Notes: generated from the letters alone by a model not told the origin. A DNA stretch of 64,000 bases from Actinobacillus indolicus (GCF_004519515.1 NZ_CP038145.1:1592001-1656000); one strand, 5' to 3'. Shown: positions 52,315 to 61,790, counted from the stretch's first letter. Translations and numbers: made by a program.

Positions 52315-52361
52315 GGAAGTTTATTTATATCAATTTACATTCAATATAAGGAAAAGCAAAA

Positions 52362-52823
52362 ATGGCAATTATCACAGGTAATTTAGTGGCAACAGGGTTA
52401 AAATTCGGTATTGTGTGTGCGAGATTTAACGATTTTATCAACGACAAACTGTTAAGCGGTGCGATCGATACACTTGTTCGCCACGGTGCAAGCGAAAGTG
52501 ATATTGATACCGCTTGGGTGCCAGGAGCATTTGAAATTCCGTTGTTGGCGAAAAAAATGGCGGAAAGCGGTAAGTATGACGCAGTAATCTGCTTAGGTAC
52601 GGTAATCCGTGGCTCAACTACGCATTATGATTACGTTTGTAACGAAGCTGCAAAAGGTATTGGTGCAGTGAGCTTACAAACTGGTATTCCGGTTATTTTT
52701 GGCGTATTAACCACTGAAAATATCGAACAAGCAATTGAACGTGCAGGCACAAAAGCTGGCAATAAAGGCTCTGAATGTGCGTTAGGTGCGATTGAAATGG
52801 TGAATGTGTTAAAAGCACTATAA
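52362..52823 (+). CDS. ribH: 6,7-dimethyl-8-ribityllumazine synthase
   Basis: A 153-residue lumazine synthase (GIVCARFNDFINDKLLSGAI; WVPGAFEIPLLAKKMA; CLGTVIRGSTTHYDYVCNEA; GVLTTENIEQAIERAG). It condenses the RibB and RibD products and normally assembles into a 60-mer shell. Last gene of the rib operon; a strong terminator follows. Confidence 0.96.
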   Translation: MAIITGNLVATGLKFGIVCARFNDFINDKLLSGAIDTLVRHGASESDIDTAWVPGAFEIPLLAKKMAESGKYDAVICLGTVIRGSTTHYDYVCNEAAKGIGAVSLQTGIPVIFGVLTTENIEQAIERAGTKAGNKGSECALGAIEMVNVLKAL

Positions 52824-52862
52824 TTTGCAAAATATGAGGTGGAAGTCACCGCTTGTATAGAG

Positions 52863-52888
52863 AAAAGGGCTGAAATATCAGCCCTTTT
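52863..52888. terminator. Terminator between ribH and malP
   Basis: AAAAGGGCTGA / TCAGCCCTTTT perfect 11-bp stem between convergent genes, with an uptake word (ACCGCTTGT, near 52848) just upstream. Confidence 0.9.
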
Positions 52889-52903
52889 ATACATCAAATT
52901 AAC

Positions 52904-55303
52904 CTATTTTTTCCAAATTCGAGTTTGATAATCACGAATTGAGCGGTCAGAACTGAATGTACCTAAACGAGCCGTATTAAGAATCGCAGATTCAACCCAA
53001 GCGGTTTGATCTTGGTAACGTTTTGCGACTTCTTTTTGGGCTTCACGGTAGCTTGCAAAATCCGCTAACACACAGAAATAATCTTTGTTTAATAGATCGT
53101 AAACTAACGGTTCAAAGGTATCTTTATTGCCGCCTGAGAATGTGCCGTCCGCTAATGCGTCAATCGCCTGTTTTAATACAGGATCTTGCTCATAGTAAGT
53201 TTTAGACACATAGCCTTTTGCACGCAATTCACGCACAGATTCAACGGTATGTCCAAAAATAACAACATTTTCTTCCCCAGCAAATTCTGCAATTTCTACG
53301 TTTGCACCATCTAATGTACCAAGCGTAATTGCACCATTGAGAGCCAATTTCATATTGCCTGTACCTGACGCTTCTTTACCCGCAAGAGAAATCTGCTCAG
53401 AAACATCTGCTGCAGGAATGATTTTCTCAGCAAGGCTTACGCGGTAGTCTGGTAAGAATGCCACTTGCAATTTACCTTGCATATCAGGGTCGTTGTTAAT
53501 CACTTTTGCCACAGCATTGATGGCCTGAATAATTTGTTTCGCCATAAAGTAACCTGGTGCAGCTTTACCTGCGAAGATAAACAGGCGTGGCACAACCTCT
53601 TGTTGTGGGTTAGCTTTAATCTCTTGATAAGTGGCAATGATATTTAACAGGTTCAAATGTTGGCGTTTGTATTCGTGGAAACGTTTAATTTGAACATCGA
53701 AAATCGCATTGCAATTCACTTTTAAACCCAGTGATTGCTCAATTTCTTTCGCTAATAGCTGTTTGTTTTGCTGTTTGATGTGATTGTAGTCCGCTTGGAA
53801 CTGTGGATCTTTGGCAAATTTTTCAATTTGAGCCAATAATTCAAGATCTTTTGTCCAGTCACCTTTGATATATTTATCTAACAATGCACTCAATAATGGG
53901 TTTGCTTGACGGATCCAACGACGTGGGGTAATACCGTTAGTCACATTGTGGAAACGCCCTTTAAATAAGCGGTTATAAGCTGGGAATAAATCGCTTACCA
54001 CTAAATCTGAGTGAATTTGTGCCACACCATTGACGGCAAAAGAGCCAACAACACAAAGGTTTGCCATACGCACACGGTGGTTCATTAAGACTGCCGTTTC
54101 TTCCCATGCTTGAGCAAATTCTTCTTCATTGAACTCCGCTTTCACTTGTTGATAAAGCTCGTTGTTAATGCGATCAATGATGATTAAATGGCGTGGCAAC
54201 AATTTCGCCACGAGATTTTGATCCCATTGCTCTAAGGCTTCAGGCAATAAAGTATGGTTGGTATAAGCAAATGTTTTTGAACAGATTGCCCAAGCACGAT
54301 CCCAACATAAACCATATTCATCAATTAATAAACGCATTAACTCAGGGATTGCAATCGCAGGGTGTGTATCGTTTAACTGGATCACTTCAAATTCAGGCAA
54401 CTGCTCTAGGGTTCTGCCTTGTGCAAGGTGATTTTTCAGAATATCAGCAACAGAACAAGCACAGTGGAAATATTGTTGCATTAAACGAAGTTCTTTACCT
54501 TCTTGGTGGTTGTCGTTTGGATAAAGCACTTTAGTCAATTTTGACGCATCAACCACTTTACTTTCAGATTCAAGATAGTCACCGTCGTTAAATTGAGCAA
54601 GATCGAAGGATGTTTCGCTATAACCTTGCCATAAACGCAACGGCTGTTGAACCCCTTTATAGCCTACTACAGGTAAATCAAAGGCTTCACCATAAATTGT
54701 CCAAGCTGGTTTCCACTCATATTTATCCCCCTCACGGTGCCATACTTCGCCACCAAAGCCAACTGTTTGACGGAAATCAGGGCGATGATATTGTTGAGCA
54801 TAGAAATCACGGCTCCACGCATCACCTTCTTCACGCTGTTCACCTGCCCAGCCAAAGCTCTGTTTGAATAAGCCGTATTGATAGTGTAATCCGTATCCCA
54901 CCGCTGGCTGAGCAAGGCTTGCCATTGAATCTAAATAGCAGGCAGCTAAACGACCTAAACCGCCGTTACCTAACGATGGATCACGCTCTTCTTCAAGAAT
55001 ATCCACTAAATTTTTACCATATTGAGCTAGGGTTAAATGCACATATTGATAAACCCCAAGGCTCATTAAGTTGTTACCCAGTAAACGCCCGATTAGGAAC
55101 TCCATGGAGAGATAGTTTACTTTGCGAGTGTTTACAAGCGGTGCGTTTTTAGGAAAATTTTGCAAAATCGCTTGTTGGCTAACTTCAGCAATGAATTGAT
55201 ACCATTGCTGTGTAGAAAGCTGTTCGGGTTTTAAAAAACGCTCTTCACAGTAGCTTTTTAACGACTGCTCAAACAGCGTTTCGAATTGTTGAGTAGATGA
55301 CAT
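52904..55303 (-). CDS. malP: Maltodextrin/glycogen phosphorylase
   Basis: A 799-residue GT35 phosphorylase. PLP-lysine lies in GKEASGTGNMKLALNGA; further signatures are DPSLGNGGLGRLAACYLDSMA, EVIQLNDTHPAIAIPELMR and HEYKRQHLNLLNI. It follows the E. coli MalP pattern more closely than GlgP, releasing glucose-1-phosphate from linear maltodextrins. A pair of uptake words (55134-55175) sits near the 5' end, encoding part of the N-terminal region before PLVNTRKVNYLSMEF. Ribosome site GGAGG. It stands alone, without malQ or glg genes. Confidence 0.9.
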   Translation of the reverse strand: MSSTQQFETLFEQSLKSYCEERFLKPEQLSTQQWYQFIAEVSQQAILQNFPKNAPLVNTRKVNYLSMEFLIGRLLGNNLMSLGVYQYVHLTLAQYGKNLVDILEEERDPSLGNGGLGRLAACYLDSMASLAQPAVGYGLHYQYGLFKQSFGWAGEQREEGDAWSRDFYAQQYHRPDFRQTVGFGGEVWHREGDKYEWKPAWTIYGEAFDLPVVGYKGVQQPLRLWQGYSETSFDLAQFNDGDYLESESKVVDASKLTKVLYPNDNHQEGKELRLMQQYFHCACSVADILKNHLAQGRTLEQLPEFEVIQLNDTHPAIAIPELMRLLIDEYGLCWDRAWAICSKTFAYTNHTLLPEALEQWDQNLVAKLLPRHLIIIDRINNELYQQVKAEFNEEEFAQAWEETAVLMNHRVRMANLCVVGSFAVNGVAQIHSDLVVSDLFPAYNRLFKGRFHNVTNGITPRRWIRQANPLLSALLDKYIKGDWTKDLELLAQIEKFAKDPQFQADYNHIKQQNKQLLAKEIEQSLGLKVNCNAIFDVQIKRFHEYKRQHLNLLNIIATYQEIKANPQQEVVPRLFIFAGKAAPGYFMAKQIIQAINAVAKVINNDPDMQGKLQVAFLPDYRVSLAEKIIPAADVSEQISLAGKEASGTGNMKLALNGAITLGTLDGANVEIAEFAGEENVVIFGHTVESVRELRAKGYVSKTYYEQDPVLKQAIDALADGTFSGGNKDTFEPLVYDLLNKDYFCVLADFASYREAQKEVAKRYQDQTAWVESAILNTARLGTFSSDRSIRDYQTRIWKK
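55134..55175. repeat. Uptake-sequence pair within malP
   Basis: ACAAGCGGT at 55134-55142 and CGCTTGT at 55169-55175 flank AAATTTTGCAAAA. It falls in the variable N-terminal part of the phosphorylase. Confidence 0.7.
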
Positions 55304-55464
55304 AGATCCTCCAAATAAAATTTTTCAAATAGTATAGGTATTATTAATAAAATTGCGAGAGCTAAATCATTCTTTTAAAAATGAATTAGGGATGAGAGAG
55401 AAGTAGGAAAGGATGAAAAGCCAAATAGCACAACATACGTGCTATTTGGATTATGGTGATAAGA

Positions 55465-57012
55465 TTATTTTTTTGCTTTTAAATCTGCCACTTTCTGTGA
55501 ACGATAAATCGCATTGATTGCGTGGATTAATGCACGAGCGGAAGATTCCACAATATCCGTCGCTAAACCTACACCATGGAAACGGCGACCTTGATGTTCA
55601 ACCACAATGTCAACTTGTCCTAGCGCTTCAGCACCTTCGCCTTTAGCGGTTAAGTTATAGTTGAGCATTTTAATCTCCATGCCAGTAATCGCTAAAATAG
55701 CATTGTAAACCGCATCTACAGGGCCGTTACCGCCTTGTGAAACTTGGCTTAAGCGTTTTCCATCCAATTCTACTTGTACGAAAGCAGATGCAGGTAATCC
55801 GCTGATTAATTGTGATGTAATTACATCTAACACTAAGCGATCTTCATCCCCTTGTTGCATATCAATAAATGCAAGGGCTTCCAAATCGTAATCAAAGACT
55901 TGACCTTTTTTATCGGCAAGTTTTAAGAAGGCTTCATAAAGTTTGTCTAAATCGTAATCGCTCTCTTGATAGCCCATTTCTTCCATGTGATTTTTCACGG
56001 CTGCACGACCAGAACGAGCGGTCAGATTGAGCTTCTCTTTTTTCAAACCGATAGTTTCTGGCGACATAATTTCATAGGTATTTTTATTTTTAACCATACC
56101 ATCTTGGTGAATACCCGATGAGTGAGCAAAGGCATTTGATCCTACGATCGCTTTATTTGGTTGAATTGGCATATTACAAAGTTGGCTCACCATTTGGCTG
56201 ACACGGTGAATTTCTTGGGTATTAATACGTGTATCTAAGCCACCAAATTGTTCTTGGCGAGTTTTAATCGCCATCACAACTTCTTCAAGTGCCGTGTTAC
56301 CTGCACGTTCACCGATACCATTGATGGTACACTCAATCTGTCTTGCACCGTTTTGAATTGCGGTTAATGAGTTTGCGGTTGCCATGCCTAAATCGTTATG
56401 ACAATGAACAGAAATCACCGCTTTATCCACATTCGGTACTCGGTTCATCACATTCGCAATAATATTGCCGTATTCCATTGGTAAGCAGAAACCTACGGTA
56501 TCCGGAATATTGACGGTGGTTGCTCCTGCTTTAATCGCTGCCTCAACAATGCGGCAGATATTATCTACCCCTGTACGTCCAGCATCTTCACAAGAAAATT
56601 CTACATCATCAGTATAGCTACGAGCGCGTTTCACCGCGTGAACCGCCATATCTAATACATCATCAAAGGTTTTACGAAGTTTAGATTCAACATGTAAGGC
56701 AGATGTCGCAATAAAGGTGTGAATACGGAAAGCCTCTGCAACTTTTAAGGCTTCTGCTGCGACATCAATATCTTTATCCACCGCACGAGATAAAGCACAG
56801 ACTCGGCTATTTTTAATATGGCGAGCAATGGTTTGAACCGATTCAAAATCCCCCGCAGATGAAACAGGGAAACCAACTTCCATGACATCCACCCCTAAAC
56901 GCTCAAGAGCAAGTGCGATTTGTAATTTTTCTTTTACCGTTAAACTTGCTTTTAATGATTGTTCGCCATCACGTAAAGTGGTATCAAAAATAATAATATT
57001 GTTGTTAGCCAT
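55465..57012 (-). CDS. leuA: 2-isopropylmalate synthase
   Basis: A 515-residue enzyme with the catalytic TIM barrel (IFDTTLRDGEQSLKASLTV; SVHCHNDLGMATANSL; NGIGERAGNTALEEV) and the C-terminal leucine-binding regulatory domain (GPVDAVYNAI). It condenses acetyl-CoA with ketoisovalerate as the first leucine-specific step. It is preceded on its strand by a leader peptide and attenuator. No leuBCD within the window. Confidence 0.96.
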   Translation of the reverse strand: MANNNIIIFDTTLRDGEQSLKASLTVKEKLQIALALERLGVDVMEVGFPVSSAGDFESVQTIARHIKNSRVCALSRAVDKDIDVAAEALKVAEAFRIHTFIATSALHVESKLRKTFDDVLDMAVHAVKRARSYTDDVEFSCEDAGRTGVDNICRIVEAAIKAGATTVNIPDTVGFCLPMEYGNIIANVMNRVPNVDKAVISVHCHNDLGMATANSLTAIQNGARQIECTINGIGERAGNTALEEVVMAIKTRQEQFGGLDTRINTQEIHRVSQMVSQLCNMPIQPNKAIVGSNAFAHSSGIHQDGMVKNKNTYEIMSPETIGLKKEKLNLTARSGRAAVKNHMEEMGYQESDYDLDKLYEAFLKLADKKGQVFDYDLEALAFIDMQQGDEDRLVLDVITSQLISGLPASAFVQVELDGKRLSQVSQGGNGPVDAVYNAILAITGMEIKMLNYNLTAKGEGAEALGQVDIVVEHQGRRFHGVGLATDIVESSARALIHAINAIYRSQKVADLKAKK

Positions 57013-57062
57013 ATAGAGATCCTCTTACATTGTCATGTTGATATATTAACATTCACACAAAT

Positions 57063-57092
57063 AAAAAAAAGCCCGCATTTTGATGTGCGGGC
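57063..57092 (-). terminator. Attenuator terminator of leuA
   Basis: GCCCGCA / TGTGCGGGC stem followed on the minus strand by a run of eight T, 50 bp before leuA. It lies downstream of the leucine-rich leader peptide. Confidence 0.88.
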
Positions 57093-57129
57093 TAAGTGTG
57101 GATAGTGAACTATTTTCTCTAACCGAGTC

Positions 57130-57186
57130 TTATCCTCGCACAGAATGCGTGAGAAGAAGCAGGTTCAGAGAAGAGAGTTTTACCAT
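57130..57186 (-). CDS. leuL: leu operon leader peptide
   Basis: A minus-strand mini-ORF from ATG 57186 encodes MVKLSSLNLLLLTHSVRG and stops at 57130. Six of 18 residues are leucine, including four in a row (CTG CTT CTT CTC). It is placed between a good promoter and a rho-independent terminator ahead of leuA, the classic layout for ribosome-stalling attenuation by leucyl-tRNA supply. Confidence 0.88.
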   Translation of the reverse strand: MVKLSSLNLLLLTHSVRG

Positions 57187-57543
57187 TGTTGTGTGTTTAT
57201 GTTTGCATTGTTATTTGGAACGGAATCTATATTAACTTCAAATGGAGTGATGTCAATAGCATTTTATACTTTGCGCAAACGTTTACTTGTGTAAAATTAT
57301 CTCCATAAAAAGCATATTCATCTATTAAAATAGAGATATGTAGTGATTATATGAGTTAAGTTGGATTATAACGAAATAAAAATAAGATTATTTAGTAAAA
57401 CATAATCTTTAATATGGTTTATTTGACTTGTCATTTTTTAATCAACTATTAATTCAGCACAAAGAAAATAGGATTTTTTTTGATATCGCAAGGCAAATTT
57501 GTTAGCCTTACTCATCTCTTTCTTATTCGCCAGAGGATGTTTT
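57187..57543. other. Divergent spacer between leuL and yigL
   Basis: Contains the leu promoter (next entry) near its left end. The remainder is AT-rich (57300-57540), with nothing recognisable apart from the presumed yigL promoter. Confidence 0.6.
57229..57256 (-). promoter_or_regulatory. leu promoter
   Basis: On the minus strand TTGACA (57256-57251), a 16-bp spacer and TAATAT (57234-57229), about 43 bp before the leuL start. Confidence 0.72.
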
Positions 57544-58365
57544 ATGGCAACACAACCTTATCGTGCAATTATTTCAGATCTTGATGGAACATTACTCAAT
57601 GCTAATCACCGTATTGGTGATTTTACTATTGATACCTTACGTAAACTCTCTCAAAAAGGCGTTGATATTTTTTTAGCAACGGGAAGAAATTATCCCGATG
57701 TAAAACATATTATTAGTAAAGTTGGGGTAAAAGATGCGACGTTAGTTACCTCTAACGGCGCAAGAGGAAATAATCTTGCTGGACAACTTTTATATCAAAA
57801 TCATCTTCCAGAAGAGATCGCATTTTCTATTATGAATGAAACGCCTTTTGATACTAAACGTGTTTTTGTTAATAGTTATCAGGGCGATGAGTGGTTTATC
57901 AACATTGAGATTGAGCAGTTACGTAAATATCACCAAGATTCAGGTTTTATGTACCAAGTCGTAGATTTTGCTAAGCACCATGGAAAAAATACAGAAAAAG
58001 TTTTTTTCATCGGTAAAACACCTGAAGATTTACTGCCTGTCGAACAGTATGTGCGTCAGCACTATGGCAATCAACTTCAAATTACCTATTCAACGCCACA
58101 ATGTTTAGAAATGATGAATAAAGGCGTGTGTAAAGCCAACACACTTGCTGAGTTAGTCAAGTTAAGAGGCTATTCTCTATCAGACTGTATTGCATTTGGT
58201 GATGGTATGAATGATGTGGAAATGTTATCTCAGGCTGGTAAAGGATGCTTAATGGATAATGCCGATCCCCGTTTAAAATTGGCATTGCCAAATAATGAGC
58301 AAATTGGTAATCATAAAGACGAAGCTGTAGCAAGTTATCTTCGTGAAATGTTTGGAATAACATAA
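57544..58365 (+). CDS. yigL: Cof-type HAD phosphatase (YigL-like)
   Basis: A 273-residue HAD-IIB hydrolase. Motif I is ISDLDGTLLNANHRI with the nucleophilic Asp, motif II LVTSNGA, motif III Lys region KVFFIGK, motif IV FGDGMNDVEMLSQAG. It matches E. coli YigL (TCLEVMAGGVSKG-like segment PQCLEMMNKGVCKA). YigL dephosphorylates sugar phosphates and PLP. I use the ATG at 57544 preceded by AGAGGA, not the hydrophobic 15-residue extension upstream. Confidence 0.88.
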   Translation: MATQPYRAIISDLDGTLLNANHRIGDFTIDTLRKLSQKGVDIFLATGRNYPDVKHIISKVGVKDATLVTSNGARGNNLAGQLLYQNHLPEEIAFSIMNETPFDTKRVFVNSYQGDEWFINIEIEQLRKYHQDSGFMYQVVDFAKHHGKNTEKVFFIGKTPEDLLPVEQYVRQHYGNQLQITYSTPQCLEMMNKGVCKANTLAELVKLRGYSLSDCIAFGDGMNDVEMLSQAGKGCLMDNADPRLKLALPNNEQIGNHKDEAVASYLREMFGIT

Positions 58366-58370
58366 CCTAT

Positions 58371-58428
58371 ACAAGCGGTAAGATCCTGGAACAATTTTGC
58401 AAAAAAATAGTCATAACTTACCGCTTAG
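58371..58428. terminator. Uptake-sequence stem-loop after yigL
   Basis: ACAAGCGGTAAGATCC at 58371 faces a degenerate partner ending ACTTACCGCTTA around CAATTTTGCAAAAAAAT. It lies 5 bp after the yigL stop and just before macA. Confidence 0.65.
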
Positions 58429-58447
58429 TTATATTTATCGGGAAGTC

Positions 58448-59614
58448 ATGAAAATATTAAAATCACTCTTAGTTATTGCTATTCTTGCTGGTGCAGGTGT
58501 AGGTGCGTATTCCTATTTTAATACAGGAGAAAGCCAACAAGTTCATTATATTACTGAAGCCAGTAAAATCGGAAATTTGGATAAAAATGTGTTGGCAACA
58601 GGCTCTGTTCGAGCTAATCAGCGGACAGAGGTTGGCGCACAAGTATCAGGTAAAATCCAAAAAATTTACGTTATTCTAGGACAATCAGTCAAAAAAGGGG
58701 AGCTGATTGCGGAAATTGATTCGGAAACACAACAGAATAATCTAAATACTGCACAAGCGGAATTATCCGCTTATAAAACCCAGCTTAATGCCAAACAAGT
58801 TGCACTAACTGTAGCTGAGTCGAATTATCAACGTTTATCTAAACTCTATAATCAAAAGAGTGCATCTTTAAGCGATCTAGAAACAGCCAAAAACGATCTG
58901 GCGACAGCAAAAGCAAATTTAGAAGATGTGAAATCTCAAATTCAAGTGGCAGAAATCTCTGTAAGCACGGCAAAAACCAATCTTGGTTATACCAAAATCA
59001 CGTCACCAATTGATGGCGTTATTGTCTCTATTCCTGTATCTGAAGGTCAAACAGTAAATGCAAATCAGAGTTCTCCTACTATTGTTCAAGTCGCAGATCT
59101 CTCAAAAGTATTAATTAAGTTGGAAATTGCTGAAGGTGATATTGCTCAAGTAAAAACAGAGCAGTCAGTGAGTTTTTCAACATTAGCTGAGCCAAACCGC
59201 AAATATCAGGGCAAAATCAAGTCTATTGATCCTGCATTAACAACCCTTACTGATAATAGTTATACGGAAGAATCTGGAAATAGCGACGCTGTTTATTACT
59301 ATGCAAATGTGGTTGTAGATAATGCCGATATGAGTTTACGCATTGGTATGACAACACAAGGTAAAGTCATTATTGCAGAAAAAAATGGTGTACTTTTAGT
59401 GCCGACCACGGCTATTAAAAAACGAGGTAAAGACAGTATCATTCAAGTATTGGAAAATGGTAAAGCTATAGATAAAACCGTTCAGACAGGGCTTGCAGAC
59501 AGTCAATATACGGAAATAACCTCTGGATTAAAAGAAGGAGAGCAAGTTATTACTGCGCAACGCTCTGCGAATGAGCAAGTTGGCAATAATAATATGCGGA
59601 TGCCACGCTTTTAG
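58448..59614 (+). CDS. macA: MacA-like membrane fusion protein
   Basis: A 388-residue periplasmic adaptor: N-terminal anchor (LKSLLVIAILAGAGVGAYSYF), split lipoyl domain (VGAQVSGKIQKIYVILGQSV; LGYTKITSPIDGVIVSIPVS), a coiled-coil hairpin between them (about residues 95-185), then beta-barrel and membrane-proximal domains. It should bridge a MacB-type ABC pump to TolC. I use the ATG at 58448 (GGGAAGTC before it), skipping a start inside the uptake hairpin. No macB or outer-membrane gene follows; the next gene is on the opposite strand. Confidence 0.88.
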   Translation: MKILKSLLVIAILAGAGVGAYSYFNTGESQQVHYITEASKIGNLDKNVLATGSVRANQRTEVGAQVSGKIQKIYVILGQSVKKGELIAEIDSETQQNNLNTAQAELSAYKTQLNAKQVALTVAESNYQRLSKLYNQKSASLSDLETAKNDLATAKANLEDVKSQIQVAEISVSTAKTNLGYTKITSPIDGVIVSIPVSEGQTVNANQSSPTIVQVADLSKVLIKLEIAEGDIAQVKTEQSVSFSTLAEPNRKYQGKIKSIDPALTTLTDNSYTEESGNSDAVYYYANVVVDNADMSLRIGMTTQGKVIIAEKNGVLLVPTTAIKKRGKDSIIQVLENGKAIDKTVQTGLADSQYTEITSGLKEGEQVITAQRSANEQVGNNNMRMPRF

Positions 59615-59632
59615 ATAAAGGCATCGTAGATA

Positions 59633-59662
59633 AAATGGCTACGTACTAGTAGGCATTTTTTA
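59633..59662. terminator. Stem-loop between macA and recQ
   Basis: AAATGGCTAC / GTAGGCATTT (one mismatch) with a T-run after it; between convergent genes. Confidence 0.7.
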
Positions 59663-59670
59663 TAAATATA

Positions 59671-61482
59671 TTATTCGCGATTTAGATGCGCGCGAATCAA
59701 GGTTAAAAAGGCATCACCAAATCTTTCTAATTTACGTTCCCCTACACCATTAATAGAAAGCATTTCATCTGCGGTTGTTGGTGTAAACTCCGCCATTTCT
59801 TGTAAGGTAGCATCATTGAAAACGACATAAGGAGGAATATTTTCTTTGTCGGCAATCTGTTTACGTAAAAAGCGTAAACGAGCAAAAAGATCTTTATCAT
59901 ACCGCTTGCTAGCTTGCTGTTTTTGCACATAAGCTGTCGCCGAAAAACTTAAACGTGGAGAAGCCAGTGCCAAGGCTGTTTCACCGCGTAAGATGGGGCG
60001 AGCTTGCTCTGTGAGTTGTAACGCAGAATGATTAACGATATTTTGGCGAATAAAGCCGAGATGAATGAGTTGGCGAGTAACACTAATCCAGTATTCTTGA
60101 GATTTATCTTTGCCAATTCCATACACGGATAAGCTGTCGTGTTGGCATTCACGGATTTTTTGCTGGTTTAAGCCCCGAAGAACTGCAATAATATGATGTA
60201 AGCCGAAGCGTTGTCCTGTGCGGTAAATGACCGACATCACTTTTTGTGCATCAACCAAGCCGTCATACTTTTTCGGTGGGTCAAGGCAAATGTCACAATT
60301 TTGACAGGCGATTTGGCGTGTTTCACCAAAATAGTTGAGTAACACAAGGCGACGGCAAGTTTGCGATTCGGCAAAGGCACCGATGGCTTGTAATTTATGT
60401 TGCTCAATTTGACGTTGTTCGCTTTCTGGTTTTTCTAATAATACTTTGTTTAGCCAACCATAATCCGCCGGATCGTAAAATAACACTGCTTCGGCAGGAA
60501 GATCATCTCGCCCTGCTCGCCCTGTTTCTTGATAATAGGCTTCAATGCTTCTTGGAAGATCAAAATGCACGACAAAACGCACATTGGATTTGTTGATCCC
60601 CATTCCAAAGGCAACAGTAGCAACGACAATTTGAATATTATCTCGTTGAAAAGCATTTTGAACGGTTTCCCGTTGTTGCACCGTCATTCCTGCGTGATAT
60701 CCCATGACAGAAAAACGACGAGCGGAAAGTTTTTCTGTAAGTTCTTCAACTTTCTTACGGCTATTACAATAAACAATACCGCTCTTCCCTTGCTGACTAC
60801 TGATAAATTTGATCAGCTGATCCACAGGTTTAAATTTTTCCTGCACCGTATAGCGAATGTTAGGACGATCAAAACTTCCTAAATAAGTGTGGGGATCTTC
60901 TAGCTTAAGATGATGAATAATATCAAAACGGGTTGTCGGATCTGCGGTTGCTGTCAAAGCAACAAGCGGTATGTTTGGGAAAGTTTTTCGCAAACCGCCT
61001 AACAAGGTGTATTCAGGGCGAAAATCGTGTCCCCATTGAGATACGCAATGGGCTTCATCGACTGCAATCAGGCTAATTTTGCATAAGGAGATAAATTGGA
61101 AAAAATTGGATGTCATTACCTTTTCGGGCGAAAGGTAAAGTAGCTTGAGTTGCCCTGAAATCACTTTTTGTTCAATCGCTTGTTGTTCTTCAATCGTTTG
61201 GGTGGAATTGATATAGCCAGCTTCAACACCATTGGTAAGCAGTTGATCTACCTGATCTTTCATTAGCGAAATTAAAGGCGAGATCACAAGGGTTATGCCT
61301 TCAAAACAGAGAGCTGGCACTTGATAACAAAGGGATTTTCCTCCCCCTGTTGTCATAATCACCAAGCAATCTTTACCCGACAAGATCGCTTCAATCACTT
61401 CTGATTGACCTTGTCGGAAAGATTGGTAGCCGAAAACGTTATGTAAAACCGTTTCAGCTTTGGCAAGCGGTGTAACTGACAT
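59671..61482 (-). CDS. recQ: ATP-dependent DNA helicase RecQ
   Basis: A 603-residue RecQ: Walker A MTTGGGKSLCYQVPAL, DEAH box VDEAHCVSQWGHDFRP, motif VI YYQETGRAGRDDLPAE, zinc cysteines CRRLVLLNYFGE...CQNCDICL, a winged-helix domain and a C-terminal HRDC domain (FARLRFLRKQIADKENIPPY). It unwinds recombination intermediates. The start touches the cyaY stop (1-bp overlap), so recQ is expressed with cyaY. Confidence 0.96.
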   Translation of the reverse strand: MSVTPLAKAETVLHNVFGYQSFRQGQSEVIEAILSGKDCLVIMTTGGGKSLCYQVPALCFEGITLVISPLISLMKDQVDQLLTNGVEAGYINSTQTIEEQQAIEQKVISGQLKLLYLSPEKVMTSNFFQFISLCKISLIAVDEAHCVSQWGHDFRPEYTLLGGLRKTFPNIPLVALTATADPTTRFDIIHHLKLEDPHTYLGSFDRPNIRYTVQEKFKPVDQLIKFISSQQGKSGIVYCNSRKKVEELTEKLSARRFSVMGYHAGMTVQQRETVQNAFQRDNIQIVVATVAFGMGINKSNVRFVVHFDLPRSIEAYYQETGRAGRDDLPAEAVLFYDPADYGWLNKVLLEKPESEQRQIEQHKLQAIGAFAESQTCRRLVLLNYFGETRQIACQNCDICLDPPKKYDGLVDAQKVMSVIYRTGQRFGLHHIIAVLRGLNQQKIRECQHDSLSVYGIGKDKSQEYWISVTRQLIHLGFIRQNIVNHSALQLTEQARPILRGETALALASPRLSFSATAYVQKQQASKRYDKDLFARLRFLRKQIADKENIPPYVVFNDATLQEMAEFTPTTADEMLSINGVGERKLERFGDAFLTLIRAHLNRE

Positions 61483-61790
61483 TAGCTAAAAGAGATTGTT
61501 TCGCCGTGACGAGCGACAGCCTCTTCTAAATGTGTCCAAAATGAACGACCTTCCGCACTGACCCAATCGCCATCACGGTAAGCAAAGTGATAACCACCTA
61601 ATTTACTTGCCAGCCAGAGTTCAAGCATTGCTTCTTGCTTGTTAATGACAATTTGTGAATCATCATCAAAAGTAATGGTAAAAACCGCCCCTTGTGTTTC
61701 ACAATCGACATCACAACCTTGTTCTTCAAGTTGCTCTTCAATTTGTTCCCACACTTGTTCAATCGCTTGATGAAATTCTGCTAAATTCAT
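61482..61790 (-). CDS. cyaY: Frataxin-like iron donor/regulator CyaY
   Basis: A 102-residue frataxin fold with an acidic first helix (VWEQIEEQLEEQGCDVDCE) that binds iron and the IscS interface, then VINKQEAMLELWLASKLGGYHF. It modulates Fe-S assembly. It sits between lexA and recQ on the same strand. Confidence 0.93.
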   Translation of the reverse strand: MNLAEFHQAIEQVWEQIEEQLEEQGCDVDCETQGAVFTITFDDDSQIVINKQEAMLELWLASKLGGYHFAYRDGDWVSAEGRSFWTHLEEAVARHGETISFS

